From: Ricordea florida
Lineage: Eukaryota; Cnidaria; Anthozoa; Corallimorpharia; Ricordeidae
Assembly (NCBI GenBank): GCA_949710005.1
Contig: OX453276.1
Coordinates: 23,221,849-23,285,848, forward strand
DNA: 64,000 bases
Direction of reading: 5' to 3'
The notes below the pieces were generated by a model that was given only the letters and a program-made list of their open reading frames with translations, was not told where the DNA came from and did not search any database. The first letter of the stretch is position 1. Every line of letters starts with the position of its first letter. The position numbers and the translations under genes were made by a program. This document shows positions 20,019 through 31,200 of this stretch, in pieces.

Positions 20019-20615
20019 ATGGAATCTGATTGTTTGTACCCAAAGGTTCCCACCGCCCCCAACGATGAGGGGCATTCATTTCGGCTTCAAAAGATTTGTG
20101 ACATTCAGACCACCCTAAAAAACAGTATCGCCCATTACGAGGGGGTTCGGAAAAAATATACCCGCTCTCGGACAATTCTAAACGGGGTAGCTTTAACCGC
20201 TGGAAGTCTGAGCGTTATACTTTCGGCTTCGGGCCTAGCCGCCTCTTTGACCGGCCTTGGGATTGTCGTTGGGGTTCCACTGGGTGCTATTGGTGGCATC
20301 TTCGGAATCGTGTCAGCATCGATGGTCCGGGTCAGTAAACGGATCGCCGTAAAGATCTCCAAGCATGAGCGAACCGTCACGATTGGTGAGACGAAGTTGA
20401 GTACCATCAACGACCTGGTCTCGAAAGCCTTACAGGATAACCAAATCAGCGCTACTGAATTTCAACTTATTCTGTCTGAGGTTGAAAAATATAAAACTCT
20501 CAAGCGCGAGATTAAACAAAAAGCTTTGACAAAAAACGAGGACCTCGATCTGACAAAGCTGCGGACCGAGATTCGCAGCGAACTGGTCGCAGAAATGCGC
20601 GAAAAACTCGCTTAA
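20019..20615 (+). CDS. Membrane-hairpin protein with charged helices, unknown
   Basis: 198 residues. N-terminal helical region (~20-48) with basic residues. Then about 55 residues of hydrophobic, glycine/alanine-rich sequence (VALTAGSLSVILSASGLAAS, then GLGIVVGVPLGAIGGIFGIV) likely forming a membrane hairpin. Then a basic helix (VRVSKRIAVKISKHERTV) and a long charged C-terminal helical part rich in K, E and L that may form a coiled coil (SEVEKYKTLKREIKQKAL). Lies 4 bp after the penton-like gene, probably the same transcription unit, and ends in a 3 bp overlap with the convergent neighbour. I do not recognise a named family. A membrane-penetration or virion-membrane role is only a guess from structure. 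Confidence 0.65.
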   Translation: MESDCLYPKVPTAPNDEGHSFRLQKICDIQTTLKNSIAHYEGVRKKYTRSRTILNGVALTAGSLSVILSASGLAASLTGLGIVVGVPLGAIGGIFGIVSASMVRVSKRIAVKISKHERTVTIGETKLSTINDLVSKALQDNQISATEFQLILSEVEKYKTLKREIKQKALTKNEDLDLTKLRTEIRSELVAEMREKLA

Positions 20616-21169
20616 GTGGAGGTTGTTATTTCCACGTTGAACGATGACTTCAGCTTGGACCATAGATCCTCGTATTTTCGAAGCGTCGTCGGTCGAATGT
20701 TTGAGATGTCGCACAGGGCTGCTCTTTCAGGGTCCTTTCGGAGTTCGAAGATTACTTTCAACAGCCATATCAGCTTTGGACACCGGCGGTAGCCTGAGAC
20801 AAAACTCAAGTTGTCCTCAATATGATTCACAAGGTTTACTATCGATTCTCTTTCGAAGAAATCAAGCTCGAACTCTTTCATCAACAATTTTTGCAACGCG
20901 GACCTTCTAGTTTTTGATCTTGGTCTAGGTATATACCACTCGTTTCGCCGGTCGGTTGGAAAGTTCCATGTAAGATGATCAAACTCACCAGAAACCACAC
21001 GCTGACAAAGTCGAGGGCTGGCTGAAAGATACCCCTCGATGCTTTCTGGGTTGGGATGGGGAGAAATTGGAGGGTCTTCTAAGAAAGAGGTTGCTAAGAG
21101 TTTTAACTGCGAGAGGTAAGTAGAGGAATAATTTTCTTTTTTCAAGCTGTCAGCGACCATTACATCCAT
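20612..21169 (-). CDS. Unrecognised 185-residue protein
   Basis: From ATG 21169 (another ATG three codons in). Mixed alpha-type sequence with basic patches, including WYIPRPRSKTRRSALQKLLM near the middle and TTLRKYEDLWSKLKSS near the C-terminus. No signal peptide, membrane segment or catalytic motif. It does not show the His/Cys arrangement expected of an adenovirus-type protease. It is transcribed from the right side of the element like the next gene, so it may belong with early or non-structural genes. Function unknown. Confidence 0.6.
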   Translation of the reverse strand: MDVMVADSLKKENYSSTYLSQLKLLATSFLEDPPISPHPNPESIEGYLSASPRLCQRVVSGEFDHLTWNFPTDRRNEWYIPRPRSKTRRSALQKLLMKEFELDFFERESIVNLVNHIEDNLSFVSGYRRCPKLIWLLKVIFELRKDPERAALCDISNIRPTTLRKYEDLWSKLKSSFNVEITTST

Positions 21170-21231
21170 TTTTGGGGTCTATTGATTGCTAATCTTTAAT
21201 TGCCTGCCCAAAAAAAGTGAGGCTGGTCGGG

Positions 21232-21837
21232 TTAGCCGAGCCACAACGAGCTCAGCCAATTCATGGTTGCTCCGAATTCAGGCGCGCCAAACTCTTCGAC
21301 ATCTTCCACCTGCCGCTCGAACATGGCGAGGGCATCGCTCACAAATTCAAAGAAATACTGTCTTGTTTCATCACGAGGGAGAAATTTGCCGCCCCTATTT
21401 TCCAACCAGCGATTGTGGGCGAGCTGGCACTCGCGGTAAATCAGTCGGACCTCTGCGACCCGTACCTCTGTATAATAAAAGTACTTTGTACGCGAGATGA
21501 CGGAAGTGAAATACCCGCTTCGGCCAACATTTTCAAGAAGTGCCGCTAATTTTCTTGGCACCCCACGGGTCTGAAACTCCCTCCGGAGTTGATCATCGAC
21601 GGCATAGAAGGTGCCGTCACAAAGCTGTTCTCGCAACCGCGAATCTCCACTCAACCACACGAGGGCGACATCGCGGGACGATAGATTGAAATTCGCCCGC
21701 CTATCTGCACGTTCTATCACCACGCGCGCTCGAGGGTGCGCCAATAAAGCGCGACGCAGTTGAGCTTTGACCATCTTAGACCGGCCAGGGATCTGGTATC
21801 TTGTTGCCAAAGCGCGTAACTCTTTGACTGAAAGCAT
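21232..21837 (-). CDS. SAP-like-domain protein near right TIR
   Basis: 201 residues from ATG 21837, the outermost gene on the right, pointing inward. The N-terminus MLSVKELRALATRYQIPGRS continues into KMVKAQLRRALL, a helix-turn-helix of SAP type (DNA/chromatin-binding). It is very similar to the first ~30 residues of the polymerase frame at the other end (VKELRSLARSYGL, then SKMLKADLLRAI). The rest is alpha-rich with basic and aromatic residues and no known enzyme motif. A role in recognising element or host DNA is inference. The mirrored placement of two SAP-like proteins at the element's ends is notable. Confidence 0.65.
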   Translation of the reverse strand: MLSVKELRALATRYQIPGRSKMVKAQLRRALLAHPRARVVIERADRRANFNLSSRDVALVWLSGDSRLREQLCDGTFYAVDDQLRREFQTRGVPRKLAALLENVGRSGYFTSVISRTKYFYYTEVRVAEVRLIYRECQLAHNRWLENRGGKFLPRDETRQYFFEFVSDALAMFERQVEDVEEFGAPEFGATMNWLSSLWLG

Positions 21838-22055
21838 GTTTATGGAAATACCTTTTATGAACCACTCTCTAAATGGAAATAATTTTTGTGTCGCCTATTA
21901 TTAATTAATCAAACATGGATTTCTCACAGACTTGAAACGTTTTTTTTTTTTCCCCCACCGAAGAGCAAGGGATCAACAAAATTCGCTCAGAGGCCACCGG
22001 AGCCCCAGACGATAGGGGGGCGGAGGACGTGCGCGCTGCCCTGTGGCTTCCCCCC

Positions 22056-22299
22056 CGAAGATTTATAGTATGCATATTTGTCTAAATTGAAATAGCTCAT
22101 TAATGTTCGGAAAATGCTCGGAAAATCTTCGGATCATCTTCGGTGCATCTTCGGGTCATCTTCGAAAATCTTCGGAAGTGGGAAACAAGTCAAAACAAGA
22201 CAAAACAATACTTTAAATCGGAAATATAGACAAAAACTTCATTTTTAAAAAAATAGCTTCTAGCTCAAGTGGTATTGAAATGACGCCAACTATACTACT
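22056..22299 (-). repeat. Right terminal inverted repeat of the Polinton
   Basis: Reverse complement of 7635-7878. The phased hexamers appear as ATCTTC at 22125, 22136, 22147, 22158 and 22168. Between the last gene (ending 21837) and this TIR there is a 218 bp gap holding a T/C homopolymer run and no convincing gene. Confidence 0.96.
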
Positions 22300-25200
22300 T
22301 AAAACTTTGAAGATTTGTAGTATTACGAAAAGGCAATATCTACGTAAGAAATCAAATTGATAGTAATTCGCAATCGTATTGTATTTTGGCTGTCAAGATA
22401 TTTGCTTAAGGCAGCTAATTCTATAGCATTCTGCCCAGAATGTGCCCAAGTTCATCAAATCAGTCCTCATTACACAGATTAGTGATGCAAATGCAATTTT
22501 AACCATCTTGTAGCAATTAAAATGTAATTTAAAATCCATTTTATGTGGTAATGATAATCATTTATAATAGAAGATAGAATACCACGAGATGGTTGCAAGA
22601 AAGCTCAGCCTTACAGATTTTTGTCAAAACACCATATAAGAGATTGTATGGGCAGAAGGGCCATCATCTAGGATCGTAGGTTATCGATTCATTTTGAATG
22701 TTCTATCCATAAGCTATAGTAGGGTATAGGCTCAGGTTTAGATAACGAGTACGATTTTAATTGCAATGATTAGATTTCCATGCGATTTAAGGAAACAACT
22801 TTCAGTTACTACGCATGCGCTCTTCGACCAATTGCCTAAGTTCTTTAAAATGAAAGTCATTCTATGATACCTCGGCCTGCCGAATTTTTGCAATTCTGAA
22901 ACTTTGAAGATTTGTAATATTACGACAAGGCAATATCTACGTAAGAAATAAAATTGATAGTAATTCGCAATCGTACTGTATTTTGGCTGTCAAGATATTT
23001 GCTTATGGCAGCTAATTCTATAGCATACTGCTCAGACAGTACTCAAGTTCATCAAATAAGTTCTCATTACACAGATTAGAGATGCACATGCAATTTTCCC
23101 CATCTTGTAGCAATTAAAATGTAATTTAAAATCCATTTTATGTGGTAATGATAGTCATTTATAATACAAGATAGAATACCAAGAGATGGTTGCAAGGAAG
23201 CTCAGCCTTACAGATTTTTGTCAAAACACCATATAAGAGATTGTATGGGCAGAAGGGCCATCATCTAGGATCGTAGGTTATCGATTCATTTTGAATGTTC
23301 TATCTATATGTTATAGTAGGGTATAGGCTCAGGTCTAGATAACGAGTACGATTTTAATTGCAATGATTACATTTCCACGCGATTTAAGGAAAGAACTTTT
23401 AGTTACTACGCATGCGCACTTCGACCAATTGCCTAAGTCGTTCAAAATGAAAGTTATTCTATGATACCTCGGCCTGCCGAATCTTTGCAATTCTGAAACT
23501 TTGAAGATTTGTAATATTACGACAGGGCAATATCTACGTAAGAAATCAAATTGATAGTAATTTGCAATCGTATTGTATTTTGGCTGTCAAGATATTTGCT
23601 TAAGACAGCTAATTCTATAGCATACTGCTCAGACAGTACTCAAGTTCATCAAATCAGTCCTCATTACACAGATTAGTAATGCACAAGCAATTTTCACCAT
23701 GTTGTAGCAATTAAAATGTAATTTAAAATCTATTTTATGTCGTAATGATAATCATTTATAATAGAAGATAGAATACCAAGAGATGGTTGCAAGGAAGCTC
23801 AGCCTTACAGATTTTTGTCAAAACACCATATAAGAGATTGTATAGGCAGAAGGGCCATCATCTAGGATCGTAGGTTATCGATTCATTTTGAATGTTCTAT
23901 CTATAAGCTATAGTAGGGTATAGGCTCAGGTTTAGATAACGAGTACGATTTTAATTGCAATGATTAGATTTCCATGCGATTTAAGGAAACAACTTTCAGT
24001 TACTACGCATGCGCACTTCGACCAATTGCCTAAGTTCTTAAAAATGAAAGTTATTCTATGATACCTCGGCCTGCCGAATTTTTGCAATTCTGAAACTTTG
24101 AAGATTTGTAATATTACGACAAGGCAATATCTACGTAAGAAATCAAATTGATAGTAATTTGCAAACGTACTGTATTTTGGCTGTCAAGATATTTGCTTAT
24201 GGCAGCTAATTCTATAGCATACTGCTCAGACAGTACTCAAGTTCATCAAATCAGTCCTCATTACACAGATTAGAGATGCACATGCAATTTTCACCATCTT
24301 GTAGCAATTAAAATGTAATTTAAAATCCATTTTATGTCGTAACGATAGTCATTTATAATACAAGATAGAATACCAAGAGATGGTTGCAAGGAAGCTCAGC
24401 CTTACAGATTTTTCTCAAAACACCATATAAGAGATTGTATGGGCAGAAGGGCCATCATCTAGGATCGTAGGTTATCGATTCATTTTGAATGTTCTATCTA
24501 TATGTTATAGTAGGGTATAGGCTCAGGTTTAGATAACGAGTACGATTTTAATTGCAATGGTTAGATTTCGATGCGATTTAAGGAAAGAACTTTTAGTTAC
24601 TACGCATGCGCACTTCGACCAATTGCCTAAGTCCTTCAAAATGAAAGTTATTCTATGATACCTCGGCCTGCCGAATCTTTGCAATTCTAAAATTTTGAAG
24701 ATTTGTAATATTACGACAGGGCAATATCTACGTAAGAAATCAAATTGATAGTAATTCGCAATCGTATTGTATTTTGGCTGTTAAGATATTTGCTTAAGAC
24801 AGCTAATTCTATAGCATGCTGCTCAGACAGTACTCAAGTTCATCAAATCAGTCCTCATTACACAGATTAGTAATGCACATGCAATTTTCACCATCTTGTA
24901 GCAATTGAAATGTAATTTAAAGTCTATTTTATGTCGTAATGATAATCATTTATAATAGAAGATAGAATACCAAGAGATGGTTGCGAGGAAGCTCAGCCTT
25001 ACAGATTTTTGTCAAAACACCATATAAGAGATTGTATGGGCAGAAGGGTCATCATCTAGGATCGTAGGTTATTGATTCATTTTGAATGTTCTATCTATAT
25101 GTAATAGTAGGGTATAGACTCAGGTTTAGAAAACGAGTATGATTTTAATTGCAATGATTAGATTTCCATGCGATTTAAGAAAACAACAATTAGTTCCTAC

Positions 25201-28200
25201 GCATGCGCACTTCAACCAATTACCTAAATCCTTTAAAATGAAAGTAATTGTATGATACCTCGGCCGTCCGACTCTTTGCAATTCTGAAACGGTGAAGATT
25301 TGTAGTATTACAACAAGGGAATATCTACGTAAGAAATAAAATTGATAGTAATCGCTATCGTCTTGTATTTTGGCTGACAAGATATTTCCTTAAGGCAGCT
25401 AATTCTATAGCATACTGCTCTAACAGTACTTAAGTTTATTAAATGAGTTCTCATTACACAGATTAGAGATGCACATGAAATTTTCAGCACCTTGTAGCAA
25501 TTAAAATGTAATTTAAAATCTGTTTTATGTCGTAATGATAGTCATTTATAATAGAAGATGGAATATCAAGAGATGGTTGCAAGGAAGCTCAGCCTTACAG
25601 ATTTTTGTCAAAACACCATATAAGAGATTGTATGGGCAGAACGGCCGTCATCTAGGATCGTAGGTTATCGATTTATTCTGACTGTTTTATCTATATGTAA
25701 TAGTAGGGTATAGACTCAGGTTAAGATAACATGTACGATTTTAATTGCAATGATTAGATTTCCATGCGATTTAAGGAAACAACTTTAAGTTACTACGCAT
25801 GCGCACTTCGACCAATTGCCTAAATCCTTTATAATGAAAGTTATTCTATGATACCTCGGCCTGCCGAGTCTTTGCAATTCTGAAACTTTGAAGATTTGTA
25901 AAATTACGACAGGGCAATATCTACGTAAGAAATCAAATTGATAGTTATTCGCAATCGTATTGTAATTTGGCTGTCAAGATATTTGCTTAAGCAGCTAATT
26001 CTATAGCATACTGCTTAGACAGTACTTAAGTTTATCAAATCAGTCCTCATTACACAGATTAGAGATGCACATGCAGTTTTTACCATCTTGTAGCAATTAA
26101 AATATAATTTAAAATCCCATTTATGTCGTAATGATGGTCGTTTATAATAGAAGATAGAATACCAAGAGATGCTTGAAAGAAAGCTCAGCCTTACAGATTT
26201 TTGTTAAAAAACCATATAAGAGATTGTATGGGCAGAAGGGCCATCATCTAGGATCGTAGGTTATCGATTCATTTTGAATGTTGTATCTATAAGCTATAGT
26301 AGGGTATAGGCTCAGGTTTAGATAACGAGTACGATTTTAATTGCAATGATTAGATTTCCATGCGATTTAAGGAAAGAACTTTCAGTTACAACCCATTCGC
26401 ACTTCGACCAATTGCCTAAGTCCTTCAAAATGAAAGTTCTTGTATGATACCTCGGCCTGACGAATCTTTGCAATTCTGAAACTTTGAAGATTTGTAATAT
26501 TACGACAGGGCAATATCTACGTAAGAAATCAAATTGATAGTAATTCGCAATCGTATTGTATTTTGGCTGTCAAGATATTTGCTTAAGACAGCTAATTCTA
26601 TAGCATACTGCTCAGACAGTACTCAAGTTCATCAAATCAGTCCTCATTACACAGATTAGTAATGCACATGCAATTTTCACCATCTTGTAGCAATTGAAAT
26701 GTAATTTAAAGTCTATTTTATGTCGTAATGATAATCATTTATAATAGAAGATAGAATACCAAGAGATGGTTGCAAGGAAGCTCAGCCTTACAGATTTTTG
26801 TCAAAACACCATATAAGAGATTGTATGGGCAGAAGGGTCATCATCTAGGATCGTAGGTTATTGATTCATTTTGAATGTTCTATCTATATGTAATAGTAGG
26901 GTATAGACTCAGGTTTAGAAAACAAGTATGATTTTAATTGCAATGATTAGATTTCCATGCGATTTAAGAAAACAACAATTAGTTCCTACGCATGCGCACT
27001 TCAACCAATTACCTAAATCCTTTAAAATGAAAGTAATTGTATGATACCTCGGCCTGCCGACTCTTTGCAATTCTGAAACTGTGAAGATTTGTAGTATTAC
27101 AACAAGGGACTATCTACGTAAGAAATAAAATTGATAGTAATTCGCAATCGTCTTGTATTTTGGCTGACAAGATATTTCCTTAAGGCAGCTAATTCTATAG
27201 CATACTAATCAGACAGTACTCAAGTTCATTAAATCAGTCCTCATTACAAAGATTAGTGATGCACATGCAATTTTCACCATCTTGTAGCAATTAAAATAAA
27301 ATTTAAAATCCATTTTATGTGGTAATGATAGTCATTTATAATACAAGATAGAATACCAAGAGATGGTTGCAAGGAAGCTCAGCCTTACAGATTTTTGTCA
27401 AAACACCATATAAGAGATTGTATTGGCAGGAGGGCCGTCATCTAGGATCGTAGGTTATCGATTTTTTTGAATGTTCTATCTATATGTAATAGTAGGGTAT
27501 ACACTCATGTTAAGATAACAAGTACGATTTTAATTGCAATGATTAGAATTCCATGCGATTTAAGGAAACAAATTTTAGTTACTACGCATGCGCACTTCGA
27601 CCAATTGCCTAAATCCTTTAAAATGAAAGTTATTCTATGATACCTCGGCCTGCCGAATCTTTGCAATTCTAAAACTTTGAAGATTAGTAGTATTACGACA
27701 ATGCAATATCTACGTAAGAAATCAAATTGATAGTAATTCGCAATCGTCTTGTTTTTTGGCTGTCAAGATATTTCCTTATGGCAGCTTATTCTATAGCATA
27801 CTGCTCAGACAGTACTCAAGTTCATCAAATCAGTCCTCATTACACAGATTAGTGATGCACATGCAATTTTCACCATCTTGTAGCAATTAAAATGTAATTT
27901 AAAATCCATTTTATGTCGTAATGATAGTCATTGATAATACAAAATAAGATACCACGAGATGGTTTCAAGGAAGCTCAGCCTTACAGATTTTTGTCAAAAC
28001 ACCATATAATAGATTGTATGGGCAGAAGGGCCGTCACTTAGGATCGAAGGTTATCGATTCATTTTGAATGTTCTATCTATATGTAATAGTAGGGTATAGA
28101 CTCAGGTTTAGATAAGGAGTACGATTTTAATTGCAATGATTAGATTTCCATGCGATTTAAGGAAAGAACTTTTAGTTACTACGGATGCGCACTTCGACCA

Positions 28201-31200
28201 ATTGACTACATCCTTTAAAATCAAAGTTATTCTATGATACCTCGGCCTGCCGAATCTTTGCAATTCTTAAACTTTGAAGATTTGTAGTAGTACGACAAGG
28301 CAATATCTACGTAAGAAATCAAATTGATAGTAATTCGCAATCGTATTGTATTTTGGCTGTCAAGATATCTGCTTAAGGCAGCTAAATCTATAGCATACTG
28401 CTCAGACAGTACTCAAGTTCATTAAATCAGTCCTCATTACACAGCTTAGTGATGCACATGTAATTTTGACCATCTTGTCGCAATTAAAATGTAATTAAAA
28501 TCTACTTTATGTCGTAATAATAGTCATTTATAATACAAGATAGAATACCAAGAGATGGTTGCAAGGAAGCTCAGCCTTACAGATTTTTGTCAAAAAAACT
28601 TAAAAGAGATTGTATGGGCAGAAGGGCCGTCATCTAGGATCGTAGGTTATCGATTCATTTTAAATGTTCTATCTATATGTAATAGTAGGGTATAGACTCA
28701 GGTTTAGAAAACAAGTACGATTTTAATTGCAATGATTAGATTTCCATGCGATTTAAGAAAATTTAGTTACTACGCATGCGCACTTCTACTAATTGCCTAA
28801 GTCCTTTAAAATCAAAGTAAATGTGTGATACCTCGGCCTGCTGAATCATTGCAATTCTGAAACTTTGAAGATTTGTAGTATTACGACAAGGCAATATCTA
28901 CGTAAGAAATCAAATTGATAGTAATTCGCAATCGTATTGTAATTTGGCTGTCAAGATATTTGCTTAAGCAGCTAATTCTATAGCATACTGCTTAGACAGT
29001 ACTTAAGTTTATCAAATCAGTCCTCATTACACAGATTAGAGATGCACATGCAATTTTTACCATCTTGTAGCAATTAAAATATAATTTAAAATCCCATTTA
29101 TGTCGTAATGATGGTCGTTTATAATAGAAGATAGAATACCAAGAGATGGTTGAAAGAAAGCTCAGCCGTACAGATTTTTGTCAAAACACCATATAAGAGA
29201 TTGTATGGGCAGAAGGGCCATCACCTAATATCGTAGGTTATCGATTCATTTTGAATGTTCTATCTATAAGCTATAGTAGGGTATAGGCTCAGGTTTAGAT
29301 AACGAGTACGATTTTAATTGCAATGATTAGATTTCCATGCGATTTAAGGAAAGAACTTTCAGTTACAACGCATTCGCACTTCGACCAATTGCCTAAATCC
29401 TTTAAAATGAAAGTTATTCTATGATACCTCGGCCTGCCGAATCTTTGCAATTCTGAAACTTTGAAGATTTGTAGTATTACGGCAGGGCAATATCTACGTA
29501 AGAAATCAAATTGATAGCAATTCGCAATCGTATTGTATTTTGGCTGTCAAGATATTTGCTTAAGGCAGCTAATTCTATAGGATACTGCTCAGACAGTACT
29601 CAAGTTCATCAAATCAGTCCTCCTTACAAAGATTAGTGGTGCACATGCATTTTTTACCATCTTGCAGCAATTAAAATGTAATTTAAAATCCATTTTATGT
29701 CGTAATGATAGTCATTTATAATACAAGATAGAATACCACGAGATGGTTGCAAGGAAGCTCAGCCTTACAGATTTTTGTCAAAACACCATATAAGAGATTG
29801 TATGGGCAGAAGGGCCGTCATCTAGGATCGTAGGTTATCAATTCATTTTGAATGTTCTATCTATATGTAATAGTAGGGTATAGACTCAGGTTTAGATAAC
29901 AAATACGATTTTAATTGCAATAATTAGATTTCCATGCGATTTAAGGAAAGAACTTTTAGTTACTACGGATGCGCACCTCGACCAATTGCCTAAGTCCTTT
30001 AAAATCAAAGTTATTCTATGATACCTCGGCCTGCTGAATCTTTGCAACTCTGAAACTTTGAAGATTTGTAGTATTACGACAGGGCAATATCTACGTTAGA
30101 AATCAAATTGATAGTAGTTCGCAATCGTATTGTACTTTGGCTGTCAAGATATCTGCTTAAGGCAGCTAATTCTATAGAATACTGCTCAGACAGTACTCAA
30201 GTTCATCAAATCAGTCCTCATTACACAGATTAGTGATGCACATGCAATTTTCACCATCTTGTAGCAATTAAAATGTAATTTAAAATCCATTTTATTTGGT
30301 AATGATAGTCATTTATAATACAAGATAGAATACCACGAGATGGTTGCAAGCAAGCTCAGCCTTAAAGATTTTTGTCAAAACACCATATAATAGATTGTAT
30401 GGGCAGAAGGGCCGTCACTTAGGATCGTAGGTTATCGATTCATTTTGAATTTTCTATCTATATGTAATAGTAGGGTATAGACTCAGGTTTATATAACGAG
30501 TACGATTTTAATTGCAATGATTAGATTTCCACGCGATTTAAGGAAAGAATTTTTAGTTACTACGCATGCGCACTTCGACCAATTGCCCAAATCCTTTAAA
30601 ATAAAAGTTATCCTATGATACCTCGGCCTCCCGAATCTTTGCAATTTTAAAACTTTGAAGATTTGTAGTATTACGGGAGGGCAATATCTACATAAGAAAT
30701 CAAATTGATAGTAATTCGCAATCGTATTGTATTTTGGGTGTCAAGATATTTGCTTAAGGCAGCTAATTCTATAGCATACTGCTCAGACCGTACTCAAGTT
30801 CATTAAATCAGTCCTCATTACAAAGATTAGTGATGCACATGCAATTTTCACCATCTTGTAGCAATTAAAATAAAATTTAAAATCCATTTTATGTGGTAAT
30901 GATAGTCATTTATAATACAAGATAGAATACCAAGAGATGGTTGCAAGGAAGCTCAGCCTTACAGATTTTTGTCAAAACACCATATAAGAGATTGTATGGG
31001 CAGAAGGGCCGTCATCTAGGATCGTAGGTTATCGATTTTTTTTGAATGTTCTATCTATATGTAATAGTAGGGTATACACTCATGTTAAGATAACAAGTAC
31101 GATTTTAATTGCAATGATTAGAATTCCATGCGATTTAAGGAAACAAATTTTAGTTACTACGCATGCGCACTTCGACCAATTGCCTAAGTCCTTTAAAATG

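Larger units (their letters stand above)
7635..22299. mobile_element. Polinton/Maverick element, complete with TIRs and target duplication
   Basis: A 14.67 kb element much richer in GC than the surrounding satellite, bounded by 244 bp terminal inverted repeats that start AGTAGTAT. The flanks are TTAAAA at 7629-7634 and TTAAAA at 22299-22304; the last T is shared with the element, so the duplication is 5 or 6 bp. Joining the flanks gives the satellite context gcaattttaaaactttg, which is present uninterrupted in other monomers (for example near 5831 and 30647). It encodes protein-primed PolB, retroviral-type integrase, packaging ATPase and major capsid protein, the hallmark Polinton set, plus nine or more accessory frames. 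PolB and MCP carry nonsense codons. Other frames are open, so decay is recent or partial. No adenovirus-type cysteine protease was recognised. Confidence 0.97.
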
